Origin: Neorhodopirellula lusitana
Lineage (GTDB): Bacteria; Planctomycetota; Planctomycetia; Pirellulales; Pirellulaceae
NCBI RefSeq assembly: GCF_900182915.1
Contig: NZ_FXUG01000003.1
Location: forward strand, 310,001-374,000
DNA: 64,000 nucleotides
Direction of reading: 5' to 3'
In this document: positions 36,571-46,797 of the stretch, piece after piece
Position numbering within the stretch: position 1 is the stretch's first letter
How the letters are laid out: each line of letters opens with the position of its first letter
Program-made: the position numbers and the translations under genes
Notes under the pieces: generated by a model
Told to the model about the DNA's origin: nothing
The model's input: the letters and a program-made list of their open reading frames with translations, nothing else
Databases searched by the model: none

Positions 36571-37833
36571 CTAAGCAGACGCTTCCGTCAAAACGCGAGT
36601 CGCCAATCGGCAAGCCGCGAAGTAGTGATCAACCAACAAGTGCTCGTCGACCGTATGAATCGCTGCCTGGCCACAACCCAGCGTCACCGCCTCGATCCCA
36701 TGCTGATACAACCAGTTGGCATCCAAGCCGCCGTTGGCCACTTCACAAACGGCATTGTAGCCCAGTTCCGCTAGCAATTGGGTTGCCTTTTGCACCGACG
36801 GATGATCCTCCGATAGTTTGAATGCTTCGTAGTCAACTTGACTTGTAAACTCGATCTTCCCGCAGCGTCCACTAACGTCCGTCACCTCCGTCGCGGCCTG
36901 TTCGAACGCCTGGCGAATCTGCGACACGATCCAGGTTCGAAACTCTCCATCGTGACTACGAGCTTCCACCCGGACAAACACCTCGGGGGTCACCACATTG
37001 GTCGCCTCCCCACCCTGAATCACGCCCACGTTGGTGGTGCCACGTTTTCCGTCTTGCTCGATCAAGCCCATCAAACCACGTTCTTCCAGGCTAGCGATCG
37101 CCTTTGCCGCAATCACGATGGCGTTCACCCCCTTCTCGGGAGCCACCCCAGCGTGCGAGGCGAATCCACGAACGACAATCTGCATCCGTTCACCACCGAT
37201 GGCACCGTGACGGATCTTGTCCATCGTGCCGCCATCAAAGTTGAACGCCAAGTCAACCTTGCCGACCCGCGTCCCATCAAGATGCCGGGCACCCACCAAT
37301 CCAATCTCTTCCTGTATCAAGAACGTACAAACGGCAGGAGGCAGTGGCTCGCCCGGGTGGTCCTTGGCCCACTGCATGCGGTTCTCGATCGCGTTCACGA
37401 CCACCGCACATCCGGCCCGGTCATCGGCCCCCAAACCGGTATCCGCGGACGACTTCACAATCTTCCTGGCCCCCGTTTCTTTACCGGCCCCGGCTTCGCC
37501 TCTCGTGTCACCGCTTTCCGATTCACTGCCTTCCAGTTCGTCTCCATCCACCAAAATGGGCTTCGCTCCTAAGCACACGGGCACCGTATCCATGTGTGCC
37601 GAAAGCATCACTCTGGGCAACGAATCATCACCGGGCAGAGTGACAATCATGTTGCCGCAATTCCCGCCAATGCGGCTGGACTGATTCGCTTGATCCTGTT
37701 CGATGCACTTCGGGTCCACTCCGGCATCCACCAGCCATCGCGTGATCGTCGCGGCAACATCCGCCTCTTCACCGCTACGTCCGGGAATGGCGGTCAATTC
37801 CATGAACCGCTCCAGAGCCTTGTCAGTATTCAA
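36571..37833 (-). CDS. M20 family metallopeptidase (PepT-like)
   Basis: The 420-residue protein is a zinc peptidase that cleaves short peptides, probably tripeptides. SAHMDTVP carries the metal His and Asp. GADDRAG gives the bridging Asp. QEEIGLVGARHLD has the general-base Glu, and AIHTVDEHL has the last His. Between the first and second metal motifs lies a charged, low-complexity insertion (ELEGSESESGDTRGEAGAG) that typical PepT proteins lack. The start is TTG 37833, because AGGA lies seven bases upstream and the protein then begins with the family-typical helix (NTDKALERFMELTAIPG). The longer frame to 37974 has no support. Confidence 0.88.
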   Translation of the reverse strand: MNTDKALERFMELTAIPGRSGEEADVAATITRWLVDAGVDPKCIEQDQANQSSRIGGNCGNMIVTLPGDDSLPRVMLSAHMDTVPVCLGAKPILVDGDELEGSESESGDTRGEAGAGKETGARKIVKSSADTGLGADDRAGCAVVVNAIENRMQWAKDHPGEPLPPAVCTFLIQEEIGLVGARHLDGTRVGKVDLAFNFDGGTMDKIRHGAIGGERMQIVVRGFASHAGVAPEKGVNAIVIAAKAIASLEERGLMGLIEQDGKRGTTNVGVIQGGEATNVVTPEVFVRVEARSHDGEFRTWIVSQIRQAFEQAATEVTDVSGRCGKIEFTSQVDYEAFKLSEDHPSVQKATQLLAELGYNAVCEVANGGLDANWLYQHGIEAVTLGCGQAAIHTVDEHLLVDHYFAACRLATRVLTEASA

Positions 37834-38137
37834 GTAACCGTCCTGCAAAAATGTGTAGTTAAAAGTTGGGTGTAGGCGAAAAGGAATCGGCAACCTGAGC
37901 CATCCCAAACCTGGACGTGCCCCAATCCAGGCGGGACCCACGCGAGGGTTCACCCAGTGCTTCCTGCAACGCAATTCAGTCGAACATCACCGTGGCCGCC
38001 GCGTTCCGCTTACATTGTTACACAAAAGGCAGACGACCGCCCTGCCCTACCCTGCTGCAATAATGCAGCATTTCCACATCGATTTTCGACGCCGCCCTGC
38101 CCTGCCCCGATCTTCTCGCTCCACCCTCAATCTTGAC
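37834..38137. other. Divergent intergenic region with CCCTG pentamer runs
   Basis: This 304-bp gap separates the M20 peptidase and the metal ATPase. It contains two short CCCTG pentamer runs (38039-38057 and 38095-38108). The coding frame continues upstream of my chosen ATPase start to 38015, so part of the gap may be coding. Confidence 0.45.
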
Positions 38138-40315
38138 ATGCCCCATCCACAAACTCTGCAACGCAAGATCCATGGTCTCGATTGCGTGGAAGAAGTCAGC
38201 ATGCTCAAAAGAGAACTGGTGCCGCTGCTAGGCGGTGACGAGCGACTCTCCTTCGACCTGCTCAACGCCAAACTCACCATCGACCTAACCGGCTCATCAA
38301 CAAGCCAAACCGAGATCCAGGCTGCGATTGATCGGACGGGCCTGCGGTCAGAACCTTGGAATGACAGCGGCGACCGGGACGACGCGAACACCGACATCCC
38401 GTGGTATCACCGGCGAGACGTTCTGACGATCGCCAGCGGCGTGCTTGGCCTTCTCGGTCTCATTTGCCAAACGCAAAACATTGCTTCCCCGCTGGATAAA
38501 GCGTTCTACGTCATCGGGATACTCGCTGGCTTGATTCTCGTCCTGCCCAAAGCGTGGCGGTCCGCTCGCACACTCCGCCCCGACATGAACCTCTTGATGA
38601 CGATCGCGGTCATCGGTGCAATCCTGATCGACGAATGGTTCGAAGCCGCCACGGTTGCTTTCCTCTTTTCACTCTCGTTGCTACTTGAGTCCTGGAGCGT
38701 CTCTCGTGCTCGTAACGCGATCGGCTCGCTGATGGACCTGACACCACCACTGGCCCGGCAACTTCTTCCCGATGGACAAACCGCCGAGGTGGATCCCGCC
38801 TCGATCTCCATCGAATCCGTCCTCCAAGTCCGACCCGGTGAACGCATCCCCCTGGACGGCACCGTCACCTCGGGGATCAGCGAGATCGACCAGTCCCCGA
38901 TCACCGGGGAAAGCGTTCCCGTTTCCAAACAAGTCGGCGACCCTGTCTTCGCTGGAACAATCAATGGATCCGGTCTGCTCGAAATCACGACCACGCGTCC
39001 TGCCGGTGACACCACGCTCGCTCGCATCATTCGCATGGTGGGCGACGCCAGTGCCAAACGGGCACCCTCGGAAGCATGGGTAGAAAAGTTTGCTGCCGTT
39101 TACACTCCCTGTGTCTTTATCTTGGCGGCTGCGATCGCGATCGTTGCCCCTCTCTTCTTTAACCAGCCATGGTCCGATTGGCTTTACCGAGCCCTGGTGC
39201 TTTTGGTGATCGCCTGTCCTTGCGCGTTGGTAATATCAACACCTGTCAGCATTGTCGCCGCACTCACCTCCGCCGCCCGCAAAGGCGTTTTAGTCAAAGG
39301 AGGCGTCTTCATCGAGATCCCAGCCCGGCTCACCGCAATCGCCCTGGACAAAACAGGCACACTGACACAAGGAAAACCAAGCGTCACCGAAATCACCAGC
39401 GATTCCATCAGCGAAGAGCAACTTCTATCACTAGCCGCCGCGATTGAATCACACAGCAATCATCCCCTGGCCCGAGCCATCATCACCGCAGCCGATCAAC
39501 GCGGGATCTCCGTCGAGACCGCCGATGACATCGAGATCGTCCAGGGCAAAGGCGCGTACGCAAGGATCGGAGGAAAACGATACTGGGCTGGGTCAAGTCG
39601 ATTCCGTGATGAGCAACCATACCTAGCCAACTCAACAATCGCTGCGTCATCAACCATCGACTCACCGATTTCCGACCCGACAATCGCCCCCTCAACGACC
39701 ACCGCCCAACAACCCGCGGACGCTCAAACGGTTGTCTATGTCGGCGATGAGCAAACCACGCTCGGACGAATCCGGCTAGCGGATCCCGTTCGCGACGAAG
39801 CCCATGCGGCACTCGCCGAACTGCGAGACGCTGGCATTCAATCCATCCACATGCTCACTGGCGACAATCGCAAGACCGCCGAATCGATCGCGAAACTGGT
39901 CGGCATTACCGAAATCCATGCAGAATTACTCCCCGAAGACAAAGTCGCGGCCGTCCAATCGCTCGTCCGGCAACATGCCGCCGTTGCCATGATCGGCGAT
40001 GGAATCAACGACGCCCCCGCCTTGGCGACCGCCACGCTGGGCATCGCCATGGGAACCGCCGGCAGTGACGCCGCGATCGAAACCGCTGACATCGCTTTGA
40101 TGTCCGACGACCTGCGTCTGCTACCATGGTTGCGAAGACACTCCCAGCGCACGCTGCGTATCATTCGTCAAAACATTGTCTTCGCACTCACGATCAAACT
40201 GATCTTTGTCGCCCTGACCTTCTTCGGCTACGCATCCCTCTGGGCCGCCATCGCAGCGGACACCGGCGCGTCCCTGTTGGTCATCTTCAATGCCCTCCGG
40301 TTACTTCGCTCTTGA
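38138..40315 (+). CDS. Heavy-metal-translocating P-type ATPase (Zn/Cd/Pb type)
   Basis: The 725-residue P1B-type pump exports divalent heavy metals. It has an N-terminal heavy-metal-associated domain whose usual CxxC is reduced to DCVEE (near residue 14), the phosphatase loop TGES near 256, the membrane CPCALV motif near 360 that binds metal, DKTGTLTQGK near 404 with the phosphorylated Asp, and the hinge GDGINDAPAL near 619. The CPC motif supports Zn2+/Cd2+/Pb2+ or Cu+ transport. The downstream helices should decide, and the Zn type is my inference. ATG 38138 (MPHPQTLQRKIHGL) is preferred. ATG 38063 or 38015 would add a basic N-terminus with no homology. No metal-responsive regulator is adjacent. 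Confidence 0.92.
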   Translation: MPHPQTLQRKIHGLDCVEEVSMLKRELVPLLGGDERLSFDLLNAKLTIDLTGSSTSQTEIQAAIDRTGLRSEPWNDSGDRDDANTDIPWYHRRDVLTIASGVLGLLGLICQTQNIASPLDKAFYVIGILAGLILVLPKAWRSARTLRPDMNLLMTIAVIGAILIDEWFEAATVAFLFSLSLLLESWSVSRARNAIGSLMDLTPPLARQLLPDGQTAEVDPASISIESVLQVRPGERIPLDGTVTSGISEIDQSPITGESVPVSKQVGDPVFAGTINGSGLLEITTTRPAGDTTLARIIRMVGDASAKRAPSEAWVEKFAAVYTPCVFILAAAIAIVAPLFFNQPWSDWLYRALVLLVIACPCALVISTPVSIVAALTSAARKGVLVKGGVFIEIPARLTAIALDKTGTLTQGKPSVTEITSDSISEEQLLSLAAAIESHSNHPLARAIITAADQRGISVETADDIEIVQGKGAYARIGGKRYWAGSSRFRDEQPYLANSTIAASSTIDSPISDPTIAPSTTTAQQPADAQTVVYVGDEQTTLGRIRLADPVRDEAHAALAELRDAGIQSIHMLTGDNRKTAESIAKLVGITEIHAELLPEDKVAAVQSLVRQHAAVAMIGDGINDAPALATATLGIAMGTAGSDAAIETADIALMSDDLRLLPWLRRHSQRTLRIIRQNIVFALTIKLIFVALTFFGYASLWAAIAADTGASLLVIFNALRLLRS

Positions 40316-40370
40316 GTTTCCACCCAGACCATCTCCACTGAAACGACTCGATCAGCCAACAGGTGTTTCC

Positions 40371-41858
40371 ATGAAAACGATTGTCGCACTCATCGCGTTG
40401 CTGATCACCAGTTTATCGGCAGCCACCTCGCTGGCCCAAGAATCAACACAGCAATACCGGCACTGGACCACCTCATCGGGACGACGTTCGGACGTTCGCC
40501 TTAAACTGATCGAGCGGACCACGGACTCGATTCGGCTTCAACGCGAAGACAACCAGAAGATCGCTGTCCTGCCGCTCCAACAACTTAGCCAAGCCGATTT
40601 AAACTTCCTGAATCGACTCACGTCAAACAGCCCAACTCCTCAAGCGACTCCTCCACAAACCACCCCATCCAGCGCCTCCGAATCGGATTGGCCGCAGTGG
40701 CGAGGGTCCAATCGAGACGGCGTCAGCACCGAAACCAACCTACTGGATCAATGGCCTAGTGGTGGCCCCAACCTCGACTGGACTGTCACCGGGATCGGCG
40801 AAGGCTACTCAACACCCGCGGTCAGCAATGGACACGTTTTTGTCCTGGGCGCGAAAGGCAACTCCGAACAAATGTTCTGCCTTTCGGCTGTCAACGGCAA
40901 CGAAGTTTGGTCGGCTCCCTTGGGCAAGAAAGCCAACGGCGGTGGTTACCCAGGTCCCCGTGGGACCCCAACCGTCGATGGCGATCGAGTGTACGCGATC
41001 GGCAGCGATGGAACTCTGGTTTCAGTCAACCGGGCCAACGGCACCATCGCCTGGAAGAAGAATCTCAAAGCGGATTTCGGCGGGCGATGCGGGCACTGGG
41101 ATTACGCCGAATCGCCACTCATTGATGGAGACCGGTTGATCTGCACTCCCGGTGGCGAACGGGCCACCGTGGTTGCCCTCCGCAAATCCAACGGCATGCC
41201 CATCTGGCAAGGCTCCGCTGCCGAACTCAACGGTGGTTACACGACGGCCTCTTACGCTTCCCCTATCGCCGCGACGATCAATGGGCAACCACAATACATC
41301 GTTTTCCTCCACGGTGGCGTGGTTGGGTTCGACGCAAAAACCGGCCGTGGCCTTTGGCACTACGACGCCCCTGCCAACGACACCGCCAACTGCTCCACGC
41401 CGCTAGTGATTGGCAACGCCGTGTTCGCTGCCAGCGGATATGGAACCGGCGGCGGGAAAGCAATCCTGACTGGCAAGGACCAAAACTGGAACACGCGAGA
41501 AGAGTTCTTTGTCCAGAAATTTGAAAGCCATCACGGCGGATTCGTATTCCTCGACGGGTATCTTTACGGCACCAACAACAGCGTTCTCCTGTGCGTCGAT
41601 TGGAAAACCGGCGACATCCGTTGGCAAAATCGCTGCGTCGGCAAAGGCTCCATCTCCGCTGCCGACGGCATGCTCTACGTACGCGGCGAGCGAGGCGACA
41701 TCGCCCTGGTCAAAGCCACCCCCAACGGCTACGAAGAATCTGGCCGCTTCAGTCAGCCCGACCGCAGTGACAAAAACGCATGGCCCCACCCTGTCATCGC
41801 CAACGGAAACCTCTACATCCGCGACCAAGACCGCCTGCTAAGCTTCCACATCCGTTAA
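40371..41858 (+). CDS. Exported SHD1 and PQQ-like beta-propeller protein
   Basis: The 495-residue protein has a signal peptide (MKTIVALIALLITSLSAATSLAQ). Residues 30-75 look like an SHD1 domain (YRHWTTSSGRRSDVRLKLIE, ending at LSQADLNFL), a module frequent in planctomycete exported proteins. A Pro/Thr-rich linker leads into a PQQ-type propeller that starts at DWPQWRGSNRDGVS, with repeats such as GNEVWSAPLG and TGDIRWQ. It lacks obvious dehydrogenase catalytic residues, so a binding or scaffolding role is likely. The start is ATG 40371 with AGGTG upstream. The gene starts 55 bp after the metal ATPase stop. Confidence 0.85.
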   Translation: MKTIVALIALLITSLSAATSLAQESTQQYRHWTTSSGRRSDVRLKLIERTTDSIRLQREDNQKIAVLPLQQLSQADLNFLNRLTSNSPTPQATPPQTTPSSASESDWPQWRGSNRDGVSTETNLLDQWPSGGPNLDWTVTGIGEGYSTPAVSNGHVFVLGAKGNSEQMFCLSAVNGNEVWSAPLGKKANGGGYPGPRGTPTVDGDRVYAIGSDGTLVSVNRANGTIAWKKNLKADFGGRCGHWDYAESPLIDGDRLICTPGGERATVVALRKSNGMPIWQGSAAELNGGYTTASYASPIAATINGQPQYIVFLHGGVVGFDAKTGRGLWHYDAPANDTANCSTPLVIGNAVFAASGYGTGGGKAILTGKDQNWNTREEFFVQKFESHHGGFVFLDGYLYGTNNSVLLCVDWKTGDIRWQNRCVGKGSISAADGMLYVRGERGDIALVKATPNGYEESGRFSQPDRSDKNAWPHPVIANGNLYIRDQDRLLSFHIR

Positions 41859-41876
41859 GAACGCCTCCCGCCCAAC

Positions 41877-42173
41877 ATGATCCAGATCCAGCCTACCGCC
41901 CACGGTTGCACCCTCACCATCCGAGTCACGCCCAAAGCCAAACGGGCTGCGATTGGCGGTGCCCACGATGGGGCGTTGAAAGTAGCGGTGACAGTCGTCC
42001 CCGAAGACGGAAAAGCAAACAAGGCTGTCATCGCGGCGATCTCCAAACGACTCGGCGTCAGCAAATCCAGCATCGAAATCATCAACGGCCAAACCAACCG
42101 AGTCAAAACACTCTCGATCGCCGGCATCCAACCCGCAGAACTACGCGAGATGCTGGCTGACTGCATCAACTGA
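41877..42173 (+). CDS. DUF167 (YggU-type) family protein
   Basis: The 98-residue protein matches DUF167: LTIRVTPKAKRAAIGGAHDG, then VPEDGKANKAVIAAISKRLG and VSKSSIEIINGQTNRVK. The fold is known from structures, but the function is not settled. It starts 18 bp after the propeller gene stop and is probably co-transcribed with it. Confidence 0.9.
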   Translation: MIQIQPTAHGCTLTIRVTPKAKRAAIGGAHDGALKVAVTVVPEDGKANKAVIAAISKRLGVSKSSIEIINGQTNRVKTLSIAGIQPAELREMLADCIN

Positions 42174-42318
42174 TGCCTACATCCTGACAAGACTCTGTTC
42201 CACGCACGAATTAAATCAACAATAAAGTTTGATTTGCACAAATCGTTTAATCATTGACAGGCTCCTGAAAGAAACCCGCTTTACGACAAGCAACATTTCT
42301 TCGTTCGGAGTCCTAGCC

Positions 42319-43113
42319 ATGTCCCTTCGTGTATCCCACAGCCTGCTCGATCCCATCCTCGGCCCACGCCTCAAAGCCCTCTACCCTGCCCTGCACATTC
42401 CCCGGTGGTTCCCGCCCGAAGGCATCGTGTTGATCGGGCATCTCAGCGCTATCTTGGGAGCCATCGGATTCGCCTTTTCCACCACGACCTGGTGGGGCGG
42501 AATACTGGGCTGCCTCGGCGTCGTGGGGAACCACACCGCGGATTGCGTCGACGGCACCCATGCACGCACCACCGGGCAATGCCGCAACGGTGGTGAACTA
42601 CTCGACCACTTCACTGACCCGCTTAGCTTTGCTTACATCTTGATCGGACTCGCCGTCGCCATCGGCCGCCTCGATTTCGGGATCGCTGCAGTTTGCTGCC
42701 TGTTCGCCACTGCCGTACTGACCAATATCAAAGCCAAGATGACTGGTGAATTCACGCTCGCCACGTTCGGTCCCACCGAGTTCAAAACAGCGCTCGCGAT
42801 ATCCGGACTAGTCCTATCACTCGGCACCACCACGATGCTCGGCGCGACCTTCGCCGCCACGTTCGCCTTCTGGGGCTACGCAGCCATGCTTGTTGCGGGC
42901 ATTGCGATGCTACTGCATCAACTCGTCATCAGTGTCAAAGAAGTCAACCAATCCAACGCCCCCATCGACACCCAAGAATGGATAACCCGAGAAGACCTCA
43001 ATCGCACCGCCAGCCTCAACAACCCGTTAGCCAAACAAAGTCAACAGGTTCAGGCACAGAGTAGGCGGCATCCCTCGACAGCGTCTTTCATGCACCGACC
43101 ACTCGACGCTTAA
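42319..43113 (+). CDS. CDP-alcohol phosphatidyltransferase family membrane protein
   Basis: The 264-residue protein has the catalytic CDP-OH-P motif DG-x2-AR-x8-G-x3-D-x3-D, seen as DCVDGTHARTTGQCRNGG and then ELLDHFTD, with all ligands in place. Several hydrophobic helices surround it (IGLAVAIGRLDFGIAAVCCL and others). It transfers a phosphatidyl or similar group from a CDP-activated lipid to an alcohol, in phospholipid or polar-lipid synthesis. The alcohol acceptor is not predictable. ATG 42319 follows GGAG at nine bases. A 30-residue longer frame upstream is unlikely. The tail after 230 is polar and may be cytoplasmic. Confidence 0.88.
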   Translation: MSLRVSHSLLDPILGPRLKALYPALHIPRWFPPEGIVLIGHLSAILGAIGFAFSTTTWWGGILGCLGVVGNHTADCVDGTHARTTGQCRNGGELLDHFTDPLSFAYILIGLAVAIGRLDFGIAAVCCLFATAVLTNIKAKMTGEFTLATFGPTEFKTALAISGLVLSLGTTTMLGATFAATFAFWGYAAMLVAGIAMLLHQLVISVKEVNQSNAPIDTQEWITREDLNRTASLNNPLAKQSQQVQAQSRRHPSTASFMHRPLDA

Positions 43114-43303
43114 CATCCATTAACATCGAATCGACAATCCATGGGAGGCAAGCATCTTCCCACGCCACTGCAAAGGCAGCGGAGTTTGCGTCCACAAGAG
43201 AAGGCACAGGATGATGGCATTTGCACTATGTGCTTCCACGCATCATCCACAACGCAATTCCCAACGGGATCCTCTGTGCGATACCGATCAAAAGAGACTG
43301 CAC

Positions 43304-45571
43304 TTAGCCGCGTCGGCTGATGATGATGATGGGAGACTGGGTCTGTCGGGCGATCTTGCGTGTGAAATTGCCAAACAGTTTTTGCCTTCGGCCGAGTCGC
43401 TGCACACCCAGGATCACCAAGCCGTTCTCGCCGGCCTGGGAAGCGATCGTTCCGATTACGTCATCGCTGACAATGACCTCCCGCTCGCATTGGGCGCCGG
43501 AGTTCTCCGAAGCGGTGCGGTCCAGCTCCCGTTCCGCCCGCCGGTGGTCCGCCGCTGTGACCGCCAACGGCACCACGCGGATGAACTTGACTTGCCGCTT
43601 TTGGGAACGCGACAAGCTCGACAATAGCCGCGTCAAAAGATAGTCGTGCCCTCCCCTGCCCCCGACCGGCACCAAGATCCGCTTGGACGACGACAGCTCC
43701 CAATCCTTCGGTGCCCGCAACACAACCACGTCGGTTTCAAGCTCACCGAGTAAATGCTCCAAACGCGTGCCCTGGCTATCCTCGGAAATCTCCGACAGCC
43801 CCAGCAACACCGACTCGCAACGATGCATTTTCGCTACCCGGGCAATCTCTTCCATCGGCTTCGATGAAATCGACGTCAAAGTCTCACAGCGAATCCCAAG
43901 CTGCGTTGACGCCGCGACCACCCTGCCCTGCACTTCTTGCAACCGCTCCAACGGTTTGGCGTCCTTGCTGGGCAGCCAGTCCACCGGCGCCACCAACACC
44001 GTTTGCACCAACACTCGTCCCACATGCCACGGCACCAGCGTATCGGCTAACTCCACCATCGCGCCCGCGTTGTTGGGATTGGCGATCGGCACCAAAACCA
44101 ACGGCGTGCTACCTCGCAAACGGGATAACTCAGGGTTCGCTGCGATATTAGAAACATCGGTTAGCCGCGCACGTCTGGCAAAGAGGGTCAAGAACAACAC
44201 CCCGCCGAGGCTCAACCAAAACACGGCAATCTGCCCCGCCGCTGGGACGGCAATTCCTTGAAAAATCGCGAGCCCTAAACAAGCTAAACCACCCACCACT
44301 GGCACCAACGGATAAGCCGGCGACCGGAACGGTGGCGGATTGTCTTTGCTACGTTGTCGCACCAACATCGCCAGCACATGTGCGATCGCAAACGTGACCA
44401 AAAAGATCAAACTCGACGCGGCACCTGCGGCCGCCACATCCGGCAAGATCACAACCAAACTCGCCACCAAAATGATGGTCACCAACACCGCGACCCACGG
44501 TGCCCCGGTTCGATCGTTCACCCGCGACATTACGGCGGGCAACGTGTTGTCACGTGACATCGACAAGGCGATGCGAGAAGCTGCAAACAGGTTCGCCTGC
44601 AGCGCCGTGAACATCGACAACACTGCCGCGACGATGACCAGCCAATATCCCGTGTCTCCCAAAAACCGCCTTGCCGCCACCGCCACAACCGCTTCGGGAT
44701 CGCTGCCCGCGAGTTCCGCGATCGTTTCGCCATCTTGAGTTCCGACGGTCACCAACACAAACAACAACGGCAGATAAATCAACAACGCGATCACTAACGA
44801 CAACAAGATCGCACGTGGGATCGTCTTCGCGGGTTGCTTGACCTCGCCTCCCACCGCAGCGATCAAATCGAAACCTTGCAAGGCGATAAAGCTATAGCCC
44901 ATCGCCTGAATCAAACCGCCCCAACCCGCGATAAAGAAGGGCTGCAACGACTGCGTTGTCTTCGAAACGTCTTGTTCTGCGATCGCCCAAAAGCCGCCCA
45001 CGACCAGTACACCGAAGACTAGAACTTTCGCGACATTCACCCAAGCGCCACCGCCGCCCGAACGCACCATCAACACCAGCCCTAACCACAAAGTGGTCGC
45101 CAACGCGATGCCGGGTGCCAGCCTCGCATCGAACAGCCAGTCCGGCCCGCCACCGCTGATCGTTGCCAGTTCCCGAAGCAACAACGCCGTAAAACTGCCA
45201 AACCCAATCGCGTACAAAACAGCGGCAACGATCGACGCAAACCAAACCACCCAGCCAACCGTGAACGCCGCCTCGACCGAAAGCACCTTGCGGCTAAACA
45301 GATAGGTGCCGCCCGACTCGGGGAACTTCGACGACATTTCCGCGAAGCTCAAAGCGGTCAGCATGGCGATCAACCCATTGGCCGCAAACGCCGCGATTGC
45401 CCCTGGACCGGTCGTTGCAAAGGCAACACCGGCCAACGCCAAGATGCCACCGCCGACGATCGCCCCGACGCCCACCCCCGTGGCCCCGACCAACCCCAGG
45501 TGACGTGCCCGATCGCCTTCAATTACCGCTGGGTCCGGCTGATGGAATGAGTCGTTCAAGGAATCATCCAT
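43304..45571 (-). CDS. APC family permease fused to two UspA-like domains
   Basis: The 755-residue protein has about twelve hydrophobic helices of the APC superfamily, including VGVGAIVGGGILALAG near residue 33 and FALLSFAEMSSKFPESGGTY-type family motifs (SFAEMSSKFPESGGTYLFSR). The soluble C-terminus, from about residue 490, holds two UspA-like alpha/beta domains. The first reads PLVLVPIANPNNAGAMVELA, the second RILVPVGGRGGHDYLLTRLL and ends in a GNFTRKIARQTQSPIIII segment. The permease probably moves an amino acid or amine. The UspA part may bind ATP and regulate flux, but this is inference. It follows trhO by 84 bp on the same strand. Confidence 0.9.
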   Translation of the reverse strand: MDDSLNDSFHQPDPAVIEGDRARHLGLVGATGVGVGAIVGGGILALAGVAFATTGPGAIAAFAANGLIAMLTALSFAEMSSKFPESGGTYLFSRKVLSVEAAFTVGWVVWFASIVAAVLYAIGFGSFTALLLRELATISGGGPDWLFDARLAPGIALATTLWLGLVLMVRSGGGGAWVNVAKVLVFGVLVVGGFWAIAEQDVSKTTQSLQPFFIAGWGGLIQAMGYSFIALQGFDLIAAVGGEVKQPAKTIPRAILLSLVIALLIYLPLLFVLVTVGTQDGETIAELAGSDPEAVVAVAARRFLGDTGYWLVIVAAVLSMFTALQANLFAASRIALSMSRDNTLPAVMSRVNDRTGAPWVAVLVTIILVASLVVILPDVAAAGAASSLIFLVTFAIAHVLAMLVRQRSKDNPPPFRSPAYPLVPVVGGLACLGLAIFQGIAVPAAGQIAVFWLSLGGVLFLTLFARRARLTDVSNIAANPELSRLRGSTPLVLVPIANPNNAGAMVELADTLVPWHVGRVLVQTVLVAPVDWLPSKDAKPLERLQEVQGRVVAASTQLGIRCETLTSISSKPMEEIARVAKMHRCESVLLGLSEISEDSQGTRLEHLLGELETDVVVLRAPKDWELSSSKRILVPVGGRGGHDYLLTRLLSSLSRSQKRQVKFIRVVPLAVTAADHRRAERELDRTASENSGAQCEREVIVSDDVIGTIASQAGENGLVILGVQRLGRRQKLFGNFTRKIARQTQSPIIIISRRG

Positions 45572-45655
45572 GATGTCAGTGACTTCCGTTTCACGAGTCT
45601 CTCAAGCAAACCGTTGAGGGGCGACTCGTTAACAGCCCCTGATGCAGTCGAAACC

Positions 45656-46681
45656 TTATCGTTCTTCGCTGACTTCAACACTGTTTCCTGCGGTAACTTG
45701 AACGCCACTTTCGACATTCGGTGCAGCCTTCTTCGCTTCCCTCTTCGCTTGATCCATTTGACGTTGTCGCTCACGCCGGCGAGCACGCTGGTCCTCGGTC
45801 ACCTCATCGGCACAACGAGGACACGCCACACCACGCTCGTACTTGGCATCCTTCAACATGTCCGGCGTCATCGGCCAACCGCACCCATGACACAACTCAT
45901 GCTGGCCAGCTTGCAACTCGTGATCAACAGCGACCCGCTGATCAAAAACAAAACACTCGCCACGCCAGCGAGACTCTTCCGGCGAAACCTTCTCCAGATA
46001 ATTCAGGATCCCACCCCGCAAATGGTAGACCTCTTCGAAACCGCATTGCTTTAGATACGCAGTCGACTTTTCACAACGGATACCACCGGTGCAATACATC
46101 GCAACCTTTGGAGTCTTCACCGGATCCAGGTTCTCGGCCACGTATTGCGGGAACTCTCGGAAAGTATGGGTGTTCGGATCCAAAGCCCCTTCGAACTGCC
46201 CAATCTCAATCTCGTAGTCGTTCCGCGTGTCAATCATTACGACATCCGGATCGTCGACCAGTTCGTTCCAATCTTCGGGTTCGACGTAGGTCCCCACACT
46301 CTGGTTGGGATCAATGCCGTCGACGCCCATCGTCACGATCTCTTTTTTCAGCCGCACTTTCGACTTACGAAACGGCATCTGCTCGCACGCCGACCATTTC
46401 ACATCGGTGCCGGCGAACGGAGTTTCGCCATCCAATTCCAACCCCATCAACCAATCGATAAACGCGTGAAGCTCACCAGGCGTGCCCGCGATCGTTCCGT
46501 TGATCCCTTCGGCGGCCAATAGCAACGAACCACCGATTCCCTGGGATCGCATTTGATCCAACAGCGGTTGCCGCAAACCAACATGATCCGTCAAACGAAC
46601 AAACCGATAAATCGCCGCGACAAGAATGGACGGTTCATCGGCCTCGGAAACCTGTGCGGTTGAATCGGCCCCGACGTTCAT
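45656..46681 (-). CDS. trhO: tRNA uridine(34) hydroxylase / rhodanese-family protein TrhO
   Basis: The 341-residue protein has an N-terminal acylphosphatase-like domain ([20 protein letters not shown]) and a rhodanese domain with the active-site cysteine in [18 protein letters not shown]. The C-terminus holds Cys pairs ([20 protein letters not shown]). TrhO (YceA) installs 5-hydroxyuridine at tRNA position 34 using oxygen. ATG 46681 is preferred over the upstream TTG 46717. It lies between a di-heme-motif cytochrome-like gene and the APC permease and may be co-transcribed with them. Confidence 0.93.
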   Translation of the reverse strand: MNVGADSTAQVSEADEPSILVAAIYRFVRLTDHVGLRQPLLDQMRSQGIGGSLLLAAEGINGTIAGTPGELHAFIDWLMGLELDGETPFAGTDVKWSACEQMPFRKSKVRLKKEIVTMGVDGIDPNQSVGTYVEPEDWNELVDDPDVVMIDTRNDYEIEIGQFEGALDPNTHTFREFPQYVAENLDPVKTPKVAMYCTGGIRCEKSTAYLKQCGFEEVYHLRGGILNYLEKVSPEESRWRGECFVFDQRVAVDHELQAGQHELCHGCGWPMTPDMLKDAKYERGVACPRCADEVTEDQRARRRERQRQMDQAKREAKKAAPNVESGVQVTAGNSVEVSEER

Positions 46682-46797
46682 GGATGCAAGCCTAGCGAGA
46701 TAGAGATGAAGAACCAAAAGCGGTTAAGACGCTGTGGAGTCTACAAATCCATCCTCAAAGGGGCAAACGGATCACCCCAGTAACAACGGCCCCACAA

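Noticed and set aside
35805..36821. 338-codon plus-strand frame antisense to PP2C
   Set aside because: The opposite strand has intact PP2C motifs. The plus-strand translation is His/Pro/Ser-rich noise.
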